A stretch of DNA of 64,000 nucleotides. It comes from Oxobacter pfennigii (GTDB lineage: Bacteria; Bacillota; Clostridia; Clostridiales; Oxobacteraceae). The DNA lies in the NCBI RefSeq assembly GCF_001317355.1, contig NZ_LKET01000030.1, positions 32,027 through 96,026 on the forward strand, written 5' to 3'. Of this stretch, positions 26,941 through 35,633 are shown in pieces (the first letter of the stretch is position 1; the number at the start of each line of letters is the position of its first letter). The notes beneath the pieces were generated by a model. The model saw nothing but the letters and a program-made list of their open reading frames with translations, had not been told where the DNA came from and made no database searches. The position numbers were made by a program, and so were the translations under genes.

Positions 26941-28983
26941 TCATTGATATAGATATTTAGCAATGACTTGAACCAACCGGGCCGGAAGCTGCCGTAAATC
27001 AGTGATGTCCAAAAAGCGTTCCTGCCCGTAAATATCACAAATGGTTTCTTTATCCTGACCAATGGCAGCAGCCAGAAACAATACGCCTTTGCGGCTATAT
27101 TCCTGTATCACGCCTTTCATATCAGCTATGGCAGTCTCACCGGTATAGTCCGGCATAGCCTTTGGCTGACCGTCGCTGATGCTGATTAATAGCTTCGTCT
27201 TTTGCGGCGTTTTCATAAGCTTTTCCGCCAGGATACGCAGTGCCATGCCATCCCGGTTGTTGCTGTGTCCTTGTATCGCCATAAGACAATACTTGTCGTT
27301 CAGAGCTTGATTCTCGCAGTCGATATAGGAGTAAAGCGACATCCGCTCCAAAGATGAGCGGTCTGCCGTATCCCCGTAAATAAGCATTGGTATTTTGCAG
27401 CTTTCACAAAATTCATAAACTGCGACAGCCGCCTGCTTTGCGGCATCCAACCGCCCAAAGGCGCTCATAGAGGCCGATTCGTCAATTCGCAGTGCAACCG
27501 CAAGAGAAGGCTCCTCATCCGGCGGACATTTTTGAGAATAGTAGCGAAAATCAGGAGAAGCCAGCTTTTCCGCATGGAATTTCATCCCATAAACACGGGA
27601 TTTCGAAAACTCTGTGGATACTTCGTGTTCCAACAGCGGAACAGTTTTTCGCACCAGCTCCCGGATTACCGGCATCAGCGCAGATGCAATCTGATGATAT
27701 TCACGATGATGGGCAAAGGTTGCTTCCGGTCTGTGAACAATCAGATTTACTTTCTCATGGGAAGAGCCCTTTACCATTTCCCGCGCTTGCCGGTTCAGAT
27801 GCTTGCGAAACTCCCGCCTTTGCTGCTCCAATTCCTCATCGGTTGTTTGCTGCAGCTCGTGATATATGGGGTCTCCGTCCTCTCCGTTATCGTAGCTTTG
27901 CGTATCTGCGGCGTTTTCCGCATCATAATTGGACTGACCTTTACTGTCGGCTGATTTTCGCAGAGCAACCGCCGGGATGTCATCCGGCACAGCGTCAGAC
28001 AACTCTGTCTCTATAGTTCCCTCTGTATGGATTTCCATAACCTCGCCGTTGGTTTTGATTGGCCGTTCCGATATCTCCTCCAGTTCCGGCAACACCCCAT
28101 GCTTTGATAAGGCTTGTTCCAGAATAACTATTTCGTCGGGGTCGGTAGTGATTTTATAAATAACCTTGTGATATAGTGCGTCCACCGCCTCTGCACCCTG
28201 AAGGACAGCGTCCACCCAGAAAAAATAGGAGCGCATACCTGCCACACCTTTTATGGCGTTTGCCTTTGCGGTTTGATCCAATAAAACAATGACGCGGGCA
28301 AAAGCCATCAGCAATCCTTCATCAGTACAGCCGGTTTTGGCCGCCGCTCGTTTTGTCATAACTTCGACAGAGGGCAAATCCATCTTTTCGCTGTGCTGCA
28401 CACGGTCACGCAGGGACTCGTTCAGCGGGCGGCAGCCATTATAGCCCCGATTTGCGGTAATAACCGCGATAAAATCAGGATGACGATGGACAATCCGGGT
28501 AGGCAGATTGATGCTGCCGTCCGGCTCCAGCGCCGAGTTAAGTGACATTAAAACCGCTGCGTCACGAATTACCGTAGGCTCCTGAATTTCCAGCAGCCAG
28601 CCGTTTTCATAAGCACGCACAATTTCTGACGGATAATATTTGTATGTTATACCTTCAGTATTGTTTTCATCCTCCGGCAGCACCGGCAGGATAGAACCTA
28701 ATACGTCGGATTTGTCCATATCCGCAAAACAGGTCACCTTGGTATAGGGCAGTCCAAAGCCGGCGGAGAGAGCCTTTGCAAGCTGTGTCTTGCCGGAGCC
28801 GGCATCCCCCTCTAAAAGGATGTTTGTAATTTTCATTTCGCCCCGTGTCCAATTCCGATAGACCTCTTCACAGATGCGGCGCTCAGCGTCACTCTCGATG
28901 TGGGTGACAGGCTTTTGCCAGACAAGGGATTTTTCTTCTTCCGTCAACTGTCTGGCAGGCGACAGAAGCCATTGATTGTCCAT
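26941..28983 (-). CDS. MoxR-type AAA+ ATPase fused to a VWA domain
   Basis: A 680-residue fusion. N-terminal MoxR-type AAA+: Walker A LEGDAGSGKTQLAKAL near 59-66, sensor-like ITANRGYNG and an arginine-finger region LNESLRDRV. A charged linker (about 340-430) follows, then a C-terminal von Willebrand A domain with MIDAS DESASMS at 501-507, the Asn/Asp SNNRDG loop and ISDGQPK. In MoxR-VWA pairs such as CbbQ/CbbO or NorQ/NorD these parts are two proteins and act as metal-insertion or remodelling chaperones; CobS/CobT is similar. Here both are on one chain. ATG 28983 follows the upstream stop by one base with GGAG ten bases away, so the two genes are coupled. The client protein is unknown. Confidence 0.85.
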   Translation of the reverse strand: MDNQWLLSPARQLTEEEKSLVWQKPVTHIESDAERRICEEVYRNWTRGEMKITNILLEGDAGSGKTQLAKALSAGFGLPYTKVTCFADMDKSDVLGSILPVLPEDENNTEGITYKYYPSEIVRAYENGWLLEIQEPTVIRDAAVLMSLNSALEPDGSINLPTRIVHRHPDFIAVITANRGYNGCRPLNESLRDRVQHSEKMDLPSVEVMTKRAAAKTGCTDEGLLMAFARVIVLLDQTAKANAIKGVAGMRSYFFWVDAVLQGAEAVDALYHKVIYKITTDPDEIVILEQALSKHGVLPELEEISERPIKTNGEVMEIHTEGTIETELSDAVPDDIPAVALRKSADSKGQSNYDAENAADTQSYDNGEDGDPIYHELQQTTDEELEQQRREFRKHLNRQAREMVKGSSHEKVNLIVHRPEATFAHHREYHQIASALMPVIRELVRKTVPLLEHEVSTEFSKSRVYGMKFHAEKLASPDFRYYSQKCPPDEEPSLAVALRIDESASMSAFGRLDAAKQAAVAVYEFCESCKIPMLIYGDTADRSSLERMSLYSYIDCENQALNDKYCLMAIQGHSNNRDGMALRILAEKLMKTPQKTKLLISISDGQPKAMPDYTGETAIADMKGVIQEYSRKGVLFLAAAIGQDKETICDIYGQERFLDITDLRQLPARLVQVIAKYLYQ

Positions 28984-28984
28984 T

Positions 28985-29449
28985 TTAACAATACTCCATT
29001 TCTTCAAGTATTCGGGACAGCACACGCAGCCGTTCCCCGGTCAGCTCCCCCAAATCACCTAAAGCCTGGGAAAACTTCTGAATGTCTTCGTTGATATCCG
29101 GATTTTCGGTACAGACAGCGACCGGCATAACGCCGCCCTGAACGCCAATCCGTTCTACAGCCGGTTTGTTGGGGTCGTATAACAGCGGCATCCGGTAGGC
29201 TTCACGAAAATACAGCAGGGTGCGGCTTAGAAAAATCATCAGATCAAGCACCTGGTGAATGGGCAGTTCAGTGCTGATTTCTAATTTACCGTTTACTGTT
29301 TCCTTCCAGATTTGCGCTGCAATTTTCATATTCTTGTTGGTTTCCAAAGCCGGCGTACCCAGCGTCAGCCGTTTGATGTCAGACTTATAGGCGTTTTTTC
29401 CATCTATACGGTCATACTGACCGGCAATCATTACGATATCCTTGTTCAT
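28985..29449 (-). CDS. Conserved-looking protein upstream of MoxR-VWA
   Basis: A 154-residue soluble protein, no signal peptide. It contains an alpha-helical central part (LPIHQVLDLMIFLSRTLLYF) and an acidic C-terminus; no domain is recognised. ATG 29449 lies eight bases after AAGGAGG. Its stop is one base from the MoxR-VWA start, so it belongs to that operon and may be the partner or substrate adaptor of the ATPase. That role is inferred from position only. Confidence 0.68.
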   Translation of the reverse strand: MNKDIVMIAGQYDRIDGKNAYKSDIKRLTLGTPALETNKNMKIAAQIWKETVNGKLEISTELPIHQVLDLMIFLSRTLLYFREAYRMPLLYDPNKPAVERIGVQGGVMPVAVCTENPDINEDIQKFSQALGDLGELTGERLRVLSRILEEMEYC

Positions 29450-29687
29450 CTCCAAATCCTCCTTGCTTGTTTATCTTGGGCCAGGCATTGCTCACGCAAC
29501 GCCATATTGTTTACCCCGGCTTTATTGTATATGCTGTATATAAAGAGTACAATCCACGCTCCGTAGAGTCTACGCTCAAAGAAGCAAGGATTTCTCTAAA
29601 AAGCATTTCTGTGTGCCATGCAAGAGAATTAATATACTACGATTGAATTGAAAGAAATTATTAAAACTTATAAGTAAGTTGTGAAAA

Positions 29688-29999
29688 ATGATTAAATACC
29701 TTCTGGGGAATTTGCTTGTATGCGGTGATTGCGGAGTGCCTTATCGGAGAAGGACTGAACGCGGTAAGGTGGTCTGGCGCTGCGCGACAAGGAGCGAAAA
29801 AGGTAAAGATGCATGTCATAACTCCCCTACTGCGGATGAGGGATGGATATAAGATATCCTGGGCGAAGCTGTTTGTCAGAACGGAATCTATGATGAAGTC
29901 ATTATAAGGAATGAAGTTGGCAAAATCCAGGTTTTTGATACCTTTATTTTGATTTTTTGCAATAATGGCTCACAGGAGAAAAGGTTATTCCTGGAATGA
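29688..29999 (+). pseudogene. Large serine recombinase C-terminal relic
   Basis: The frame reads YLLGNLLVCGDCGVPYRRRT, then KVVWRCATRSEKGKDACHNSP and, after one in-frame TAA at 29850, continues DILGEAVCQNGIYDEVIIRN to a stop at 29997. CGDCG...RC....C is the recombinase zinc-beta-ribbon (PF13408) of integrative-element serine recombinases. The catalytic N-terminus is missing and a single stop breaks the remainder. Confidence 0.78.
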
Positions 30000-30044
30000 T
30001 TGAACCTGTGCTATACTAATAATTGTCAATAAGAATGGAGGATA

Positions 30045-30117
30045 AAGTCTCCGGAGGGATACGACGTCTTTTTTGTACATTCAAGGCATACAGAATGTGT
30101 TTGCCTTTTGACAAAAC
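30045..30117 (+). other. rumA-3'-end-like scar 1 (possible att remnant)
   Basis: The frame reads YDVFFVHSRHTECVCLLTK, resembling the HxSHVE(C/T)VxLL C-terminus of 23S rRNA uracil-C5 methyltransferases (RumA/RlmD/RlmCD). No enzyme body precedes it. Two similar pieces lie at 31497-31568 and 33470-33562. Confidence 0.5.
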
Positions 30118-30138
30118 AAAGGACGAGGAGATTGTTAA

Positions 30139-30914
30139 ATGAAAGAATATTTAATTTATAAAACTGGTTATATAATGCGTTATCATGATTTCCCCGGTGA
30201 GGATATACCAATCCTTTTTATCCATGGACTTGGTTGTGCAGGTTCATTTGATTATCCGGAAGTTGCAGCACAGGATTCTTTAAAGAATCATCGCCGTATT
30301 CTCGTGGATCTTTTAGGTGCCGGTTACAGTGGCAAGCCCAATGATTTTACCTATACCGTCGAAGATCATGCAAGATATCTGCAGGAATTTATCAGTTCTT
30401 TAAATCTTGGGCCTTTTATTTTGTTTGGGCATAGTTTAGGCGGAGCTGTTGCTCTTGCTTTGGCTGATAAATGTCGAGATAGACTTCATCAAATTATTTT
30501 AAGTGAATCAAACTGGATAAAAGCTCCGAGGGTTCCACAAGTAAGTACATTGCTGATTTTGAAATGCAAGACTTTGTCAATCGAAAATTTGACAAGTTGG
30601 TAAAGGACAGCTGTGAAGATGGAAATGGAATATGGGCGGCATCTCTGTCTGTGTGGTTTCCAAAGGCCGCTTATTTGATATCAAAATCGGCTGCAGTGGG
30701 AGGAAATCCGTCATGGAGAAGGATATTATATTCTCTGGAATGTCCCAGAACATTTATCTTTGGCGAGAAATCTTTACCTGATCCGGATATACAGGTTCTT
30801 ACAGAACATGGTATTCAAATAGAAATCGTTAAGGATGCTGGTCATTCCATGGCTTGGGAAAACCCAGAAGGTTTAGCTTCAGCTATCAGTAGCGGAATCC
30901 TGTCAGCCAAATAA
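30139..30914 (+). pseudogene. Alpha/beta hydrolase, frameshifted
   Basis: The first frame (30139-30603) encodes the N-terminal half of an alpha/beta hydrolase: PILFIHGLGCAGSF oxyanion strand, and the nucleophile elbow FGHSLGGAVAL. A frameshift near 30535 moves the protein to another frame (KYIADFEMQDFVNRKFDKLV ... FIFGEKSLPDPDIQ ... VKDAGHSMAWENPEG, catalytic His) ending at 30914. Joined, this makes about 258 residues with Ser, Asp and His all present, so damage is recent or a read error. There is no clear ribosome site except GAGGAG eleven bases upstream. It lies just after the first rumA-like scar. Confidence 0.75.
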
Positions 30915-30950
30915 TCAAAGTTTGAAATACATCTTATCTCACACCAAGGC

Positions 30951-31316
30951 CAGAATGTTTTTTTAAGGTTGGAAAGGAAGCTTTGATTGATATACTAATT
31001 GAGGTTACAAAATGCTTACACGAGGATGCTGCATATAAAATTAAAGCTCCATTTCTGCTGCTGTGCGGTGATAAAGACGCATCAGGAAATATACGTAAGA
31101 TAGCAAAACCATGGGCAGATTCAGAGCCAAACTGTACATTTTATATGATATCAAATGCAGGCCATAATTCGAATCAAGACAATCCGGGTGAAGTAAATGC
31201 ACATATAGATAACTATCTAAAACAAATTTACTAATTAAGTATTTACCTAAGCTACGCCGTGCGCCTCTCAGCCTAATTGAGCAAAAATTGAGGCAAAAAA
31301 ACTGCGATTTTTGACC
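30951..31316 (+). repeat. 366-bp direct repeat, copy 1 (hydrolase 3' end)
   Basis: Bases 30951-31316 match 34544-34909 with one G/A difference noticed (31188 region, GGGTGAAG versus GGATGAAG). It carries the last 90 or so codons of the intact hydrolase at 34027-34827 plus 87 bases of downstream sequence, but no start, so the copy is a dead 3' fragment. Confidence 0.92.
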
Positions 31317-32072
31317 AAGCGAATTTTAAATACTCATTTTCCTGTAGGAGAAAATTGTATCGAATAAAGCCTTCAAGGTCAGATTGATTTTGAAGGTTTT
31401 ATTGCTTACAATTTAAATTAGATTGTAAGAAACAGGAGATAATACGGTCTAATAAAAGCACTGCCACATGGAGTTTTAGAGAAAAATACCCTTCCGCCAA
31501 GGTCCCACCAGGTTCTAGCGGCATCTTTTTTGCCCACTCAAGGCATGTGGAGGCCATAATCCTGTTGCAACGTTAGAAGCCTTGATAAATTCTTGCTGTC
31601 TATTTTGACTTGGACGAAGAATACGCTGCCTTCCAGCAAAAACAACTGATGAAGATTGAGATGTAGCTCCGTTTTGTTAGCCTTCGCACCAGTAGACTGC
31701 AGAAAAGCTTCGGGCCAAGTTGGGTCTGTTTACAAAGTTCCATATTTTTATTGCGGAGCAGATCTGAGGCATAAAAAAACGCCTAGGGTCTTAACCAGGG
31801 CACCGGAGCATCCGTTTTAAGTTCATCGCGGCCGCCGAGAGGAGGCGGTGATCTTACGCTGCCTCTATACCTCGTTGAAAGACGCGTGTTAAGAGGGAAT
31901 TATAAAAGAACATGAGCAAAAAGAGAAAGCAATGCTGAATTATTTTTTCGTAACTTTCCTTTATAACGAAGTTGGAGATCTCTCCGGCTTCGGATTTGTC
32001 CTTTTACTTGAGCGCCCGGGGTGTGACGGCAGTGCTTAATTCGTTGGTAATATGTTGGGTTTAACGGCACTG
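31317..32072. other. Gene-free stretch with hairpin and rumA-like scar
   Basis: No credible gene. It holds a terminator-like hairpin (AAGCCTTCAA...TTTGAAGGTTTTAT, 31364-31402), a segment at 31385-31430 that resembles 33355-33400, a rumA-3'-like scar at 31497-31568, and short protein-like debris near 31800-31890. Confidence 0.5.
31497..31568 (+). other. rumA-3'-end-like scar 2
   Basis: The frame reads PPGSSGIFFAHSRHVEAIIL then LQR and a stop at 31566, the cleanest match of the three to the HSRHVExxxLL C-terminus of RumA-type rRNA methyltransferases. No methyltransferase body precedes it. Confidence 0.5.
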
Positions 32073-32639
32073 TCAATCCGAAACTCCGGCTTTCTGCATG
32101 ATGATACTGATTCTCCGCATCATAAATCTTGATGCCACACCGATGAAAAAATAAATGGGCAGACCATACCAGCTTTTCCATATCAGCATTTTGTATACAC
32201 CGCTGCAGACGAATATCGGCTCGAATACAAAGCAGAACACGATTGACATCACTGCGCTTGCGATTAGAAAGATTTTCCATGTTTTTGTGTATTGATAGAT
32301 CAGCATATAGAGCAGAGGCAGGCAAGATATGTTGATGGCGGTAAGTGGCGGAAATAATGGAATGATATCCGCTGTGTAATACCACAGACTCAACTCTAGG
32401 CCTACTTCGTCCAGAACGATCACCCATATTATGACCAGCGCAGAATGTAATACAAGCTCGCTCATCCGGTTCTTGTTAGCCAGCTTCCACCATAAAAACA
32501 GATTGATAAGGAAGAGAGCAAGTAATATCCACCAGTTAAGCTTGAATAGCTGAGCGTTCAGCCATTCGTTGATACGTGCTATCGTCAGACGCCACTGGTC
32601 CTGAACATCGGGCCCGAAGCCCGCCGGGGAAATAATCAC
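32073..32639 (-). CDS. CBO0543-family membrane protein 2
   Basis: A 188-residue protein with five or so transmembrane segments after an amphipathic N-terminus (WLNAQLFKLNWWILLALFLI). It matches the CBO0543 family seen in clostridia and related spore-formers, of unknown function. It is clearly homologous to the gene at 32644-33213 (shared WW, FPPxxxxNxxxLPxxYxLIYQ and FEP motifs). The start GTG 32639 lies four bases after the upstream stop with GGGGTGG nearby, so the two form an operon. Confidence 0.75.
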   Translation of the reverse strand: MIISPAGFGPDVQDQWRLTIARINEWLNAQLFKLNWWILLALFLINLFLWWKLANKNRMSELVLHSALVIIWVIVLDEVGLELSLWYYTADIIPLFPPLTAINISCLPLLYMLIYQYTKTWKIFLIASAVMSIVFCFVFEPIFVCSGVYKMLIWKSWYGLPIYFFIGVASRFMMRRISIIMQKAGVSD

Positions 32640-32643
32640 GCAA

Positions 32644-33213
32644 TCACCACCCCTTTGCTTCGCGGCTTTTTACTGTGATTTTTAATACCTTGACCGTAAG
32701 CATTTTCACCAGAAGAGCCATTATGGCATAGACAGGAATACTCAGCCAATACTTCCAGTTGAGCAGCTCAAAAAAGCCGCCCCAAGCGAGAAGGGGTTCC
32801 AGAGCAACGCAAAACAGGACTGTGACGGCTGACTCTGCCACAAAGTATGATCTTGATGAGGAGAAATGCTGATAAATAAGTGAATATATGGTGGGCAGAA
32901 GCAACAAATTAACTGAACTAAACGGGGGGAATACCGGTAATACATCGGTCGGGTAACCCCAGAGTATCAATTCCTGACCATATTCGTTTATGGCTAATAC
33001 TGCAATGTATGCCAGCGCGGTAAATACTAAAATTTCTTTAAGACGCCGTTTATCCAGCAGCTTCCACCAGACCACGGCGCAAACAATATACAAAACAATC
33101 AGTACCCACCAACGAAGCTTTAAAAAGCCTTCCGCAAGCCATATTTCGATGTGGTCTGCTGTGAGTTGTCTTTGCAGATCTACGCTCTGCGGCACACCTG
33201 ATGCTTCCGGCAT
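32644..33213 (-). CDS. CBO0543-family membrane protein 1
   Basis: A 189-residue integral membrane protein, first of a tandem pair. The segments LRWWVLIVLYIVCAVVWW, TALAYIAVLAIN, VNLLLLPTIYSLIYQ and a C-terminal pair are hydrophobic. I chose ATG 33213 because GGAGGAGG (33222-33229) lies eight bases upstream; the ATG at 33246 has no ribosome site. The family name is recognised by its WWKL, EYGxEL and FPPF patterns. Function is unknown; CBO0543-type genes are frequent in spore-formers. The pair probably arose by tandem duplication. Confidence 0.75.
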   Translation of the reverse strand: MPEASGVPQSVDLQRQLTADHIEIWLAEGFLKLRWWVLIVLYIVCAVVWWKLLDKRRLKEILVFTALAYIAVLAINEYGQELILWGYPTDVLPVFPPFSSVNLLLLPTIYSLIYQHFSSSRSYFVAESAVTVLFCVALEPLLAWGGFFELLNWKYWLSIPVYAIMALLVKMLTVKVLKITVKSREAKGW

Positions 33214-33469
33214 TGATTGAGCCTCCTCCGCTTGACTTTTTGTCATCAGATAAAAGCTTGTTAGTACAGCTTACAGCTGCCCTAAAATATTATATCCAAA
33301 ACCTGACTGCTTATACATTGCTTTTGTGTTAACGGCTTTCTTAGCAAAAACTACTTTTGAAGGTTTTACATGCTTGCAATTTAATTGAATTATAACGCAA
33401 AAGCAGGCGTCAAATCACTAAAAAATGACCTATCCGGGCGACTGTTTCTGAAACATGTCTTTACACAAA

Positions 33470-33562
33470 GGGAATACCAGAGGTGTACGACATTTTTTTG
33501 CTCACTCAAGGCACGTTGAAACGATAATTCTGATGACGAATAGTGGTCCAAAGGATAAATAA
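33470..33562 (+). other. rumA-3'-end-like scar 3
   Basis: The frame reads GNTRGVRHFFAHSRHVETII then LMTNSGPKDK and a stop at 33560. It shares FFAHSRHVE with scar 2. The preceding 100 bases also resemble those before scar 2, so these are diverged copies of one segment. The rest of 33214-33595 holds no gene. Confidence 0.5.
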
Positions 33563-33570
33563 GGTAAGAC

Positions 33571-33590
33571 AACCACTATATGCAGTGGTT
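33571..33590 (+). promoter_or_regulatory. Dyad operator before GbsR-like gene
   Basis: AACCACT and AGTGGTT are perfect 7-bp arms around ATATGC, ending five bases before the GTG start of the regulator. The position fits autoregulation. Confidence 0.55.
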
Positions 33591-33595
33591 GTAAA

Positions 33596-34021
33596 GTGAA
33601 AAGTAGGCGAAAATTGGGCAAACTAGGTTTTTATTACGAAAGTTATGGGATACCCAGAATCGGAGGACGGATACTGGGCTATATTCTTTTATGTGATAGT
33701 CCGATATCTGCCGAACGTATTTCTTCTGCCTTAAGTATAAGCAGAGCAAGTGTTTCTACAAATCTAAGGCTTTTGATGAACTATGGCTTTATAGAGAAGA
33801 AAATGGTACAGCAAGGAAGAAATGACTTCTATGTCATGGCGAAATCAGCATGGGAAAACGCATTGACAACAAGAATAAATGGATTCCGTTCGTTAATGAA
33901 TATTCTGGAAACTGACTTTCTAAGTACGAACAATTCTTCTATGAATGAAATGCGGGAATGGTGCCAGTTGATGTATTCTATTCATGAAAAAGCCCGCAAT
34001 GAATGGAAAAAAAGGAGATAA
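33596..34021 (+). CDS. GbsR/MarR-like winged-helix regulator
   Basis: A 141-residue regulator starting at GTG 33596. Residues 15-95 form a MarR/GbsR-type winged helix (IPRIGGRILGYILLCDSPIS, ISSALSISRASVSTNLRLL recognition helix, YGFIEKKMVQQGRNDFY wing), and the rest is a helical dimer region. GbsR proteins often control membrane or osmolyte genes in response to small molecules. It is followed after five bases by an alpha/beta hydrolase gene, so the two are one operon and the hydrolase is the likely target. A dyad lies directly before the start; no classical ribosome site is obvious, so leader-poor translation or an alternative start is possible. Confidence 0.75.
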   Translation: MKSRRKLGKLGFYYESYGIPRIGGRILGYILLCDSPISAERISSALSISRASVSTNLRLLMNYGFIEKKMVQQGRNDFYVMAKSAWENALTTRINGFRSLMNILETDFLSTNNSSMNEMREWCQLMYSIHEKARNEWKKRR

Positions 34022-34026
34022 GCATA

Positions 34027-34827
34027 ATGTTTGAAATTAAGACGCTAGAATATTTGGGTTGTTCTATTTTCTATCTTATAGAAATAAAAGAAAATGCGGA
34101 TAAATGGGTCGTTTTCTTGCATGGTGCGGGAGTTGACCACAGAATGTTTGATGAACAAGTAAAAATAGTGCCTAAAGAGTATAATATACTCATGTGGGAT
34201 GCCCGTTCACACGGAAAATCTCTTCCTAATACAGGTATGTTTTCAATGAAGCAGCTGATGGATGATTTGCTTAAAATAATGCAAACAGAAAAAATCCCCA
34301 AAGCAGTGTTCATCGGGCAATCCATGGGTGGTAATCTTGCTCAGGGTATTGCATACTATTATCCGGAGAAAGTTTTAGGCCTTGTATTGATAGATTGTAC
34401 GAACAATACGGCAAAATTGAGCCGAACAGAAAACCTAATGCTCTCTTTTACTAAACCAATGTTTACGCTTTATCCATGGAAGACACTGGTAAAACAGAGT
34501 GCAGATGCATGCGGTCTAAGACAGGAAGTAAAAGAATACGTTGCAGAATGTTTTTTTAAGGTTGGAAAGGAAGCTTTGATTGATATACTAATTGAGGTTA
34601 CAAAATGCTTACACGAGGATGCTGCATATAAAATTAAAGCTCCATTTCTGCTGCTGTGCGGTGATAAAGACGCATCAGGAAATATACGTAAGATAGCAAA
34701 ACCATGGGCAGATTCAGAGCCAAACTGTACATTTTATATGATATCAAATGCAGGCCATAATTCGAATCAAGACAATCCGGATGAAGTAAATGCACATATA
34801 GATAACTATCTAAAACAAATTTACTAA
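34027..34827 (+). CDS. Alpha/beta hydrolase
   Basis: A 266-residue cytosolic serine hydrolase. Motifs: oxyanion strand WVVFLHGAGVDHRMF near residue 35, DARSHGKS, nucleophile elbow FIGQSMGGNLAQ (Ser near 98), acid region LLLCGDKDASG and catalytic His in ISNAGHNSNQDNP. ATG 34027 follows AAGGAGA by nine bases; an earlier ATG at 34003 overlaps the regulator. Substrate is unknown; the family includes esterases, lipases and C-C hydrolases. Its last third is duplicated 3.6 kb upstream (30951-31316), and the distantly related broken hydrolase at 30139-30914 is a different protein. Confidence 0.82.
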   Translation: MFEIKTLEYLGCSIFYLIEIKENADKWVVFLHGAGVDHRMFDEQVKIVPKEYNILMWDARSHGKSLPNTGMFSMKQLMDDLLKIMQTEKIPKAVFIGQSMGGNLAQGIAYYYPEKVLGLVLIDCTNNTAKLSRTENLMLSFTKPMFTLYPWKTLVKQSADACGLRQEVKEYVAECFFKVGKEALIDILIEVTKCLHEDAAYKIKAPFLLLCGDKDASGNIRKIAKPWADSEPNCTFYMISNAGHNSNQDNPDEVNAHIDNYLKQIY

Positions 34828-34909
34828 TTAAGTATTTACCTAAGCTACGCCGTGCGCCTCTCAGCCTAATTGAGCAAAAATTGAGGCAAAAAAACTGCGA
34901 TTTTTGACC
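34544..34909 (+). repeat. 366-bp direct repeat, copy 2
   Basis: Copy inside and just after the intact hydrolase gene; partner of 30951-31316. Both copies end at the same base after GCGATTTTTGACC, and both begin at CAGAATGTTTTTTTAAGG. Confidence 0.92.
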
Positions 34910-34968
34910 CTGTTTTTTGGGGCGTTTCATAGATGATATTCGGTATTTCAGAAGGAGGTGTCTTTAAA

Positions 34969-35244
34969 ATGAATATGGATTTGGTAATTTACCCTGCTAT
35001 TGGAGGGATAATTATAACCTTTTTATTAAGTAATGTAAAAAAAGCAGGTCAAATATTGGAGAAAATTTTCATTTTAATCCTATTTGTAGGTGCTGTAACA
35101 GGGATTATTCTCTTTAATACTTCTACAGGTTGGGACCGATTAGGTTATGGCTTGTTAAGCTATATATCTACATCTGGTTTTATAGCCTCTCTTTTAACTG
35201 CTTTGACAATTAAATTTATAAAGAAAAATAAAATGAATAAATAA
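34969..35244 (+). CDS. Small membrane protein, three TM segments
   Basis: A 91-residue hydrophobic protein with segments at about 4-23, 34-52 and 65-84 and a KKNKMNK tail. ATG 34969 lies nine bases after AAGGAGG. No family recognised. A terminator follows directly, so it is a single gene. Confidence 0.65.
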   Translation: MNMDLVIYPAIGGIIITFLLSNVKKAGQILEKIFILILFVGAVTGIILFNTSTGWDRLGYGLLSYISTSGFIASLLTALTIKFIKKNKMNK

Positions 35245-35251
35245 ATTTATT

Positions 35252-35290
35252 AAAACCCCGTTGAATTTTTACACCAGCGGGGTTTCTTTA
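35252..35290 (+). terminator. Terminator after small membrane gene
   Basis: AAACCCCG pairs with CGGGGTTT, followed by CTTTA, eight bases after the stop. The following 35290-35540 holds only short broken frames and no gene. Confidence 0.7.
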
Positions 35291-35539
35291 TGCTCGGTAA
35301 TATGTGGTGTATAATTTATCTAATGAATAACCGCAGAAAAATACACACCAGTAGAAAAACACATAATTGTGCCACCAGAATTGAATATACGCTTAAAGTA
35401 CTTAAAAATGCTGAAGATATAATGACCGGTGAAAATGATAGGAGAGGAAAGCTCCTATGAAAGAGTAAAGCCCTTTTGAATAAATAATTGAGATTATAGA
35501 TCGTTGCGAAGGCGGTATTAATAAAGTCTGAAAATGAAT

Positions 35540-35586
35540 AGAAACCAGATATAAACAGAAAATAATTCTGTTTATATCTGGTTTCT
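35540..35586 (+). terminator. Perfect 21-bp hairpin upstream of osmolyte transporter
   Basis: AGAAACCAGATATAAACAGAA pairs exactly with its complement after an AATAA loop and is followed by TTATTTGG. It lies 48 bases before the ATPase start; it may insulate the operon or act as a leader terminator. Confidence 0.65.
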
Positions 35587-35633
35587 TTATTTGGATAGTT
35601 TTAGGCTAATTTTATTTCAAAGGAAGGGATTTT

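Noticed and set aside
27492..28016. 174-codon plus-strand frame inside the MoxR-VWA gene
   Set aside because: Antisense to an intact AAA-VWA protein with complete motifs.
32073..32427. 175-codon minus frame overlapping the second CBO0543 gene
   Set aside because: It is out of frame with a clear multi-pass membrane protein that has a convincing paralogue next door.
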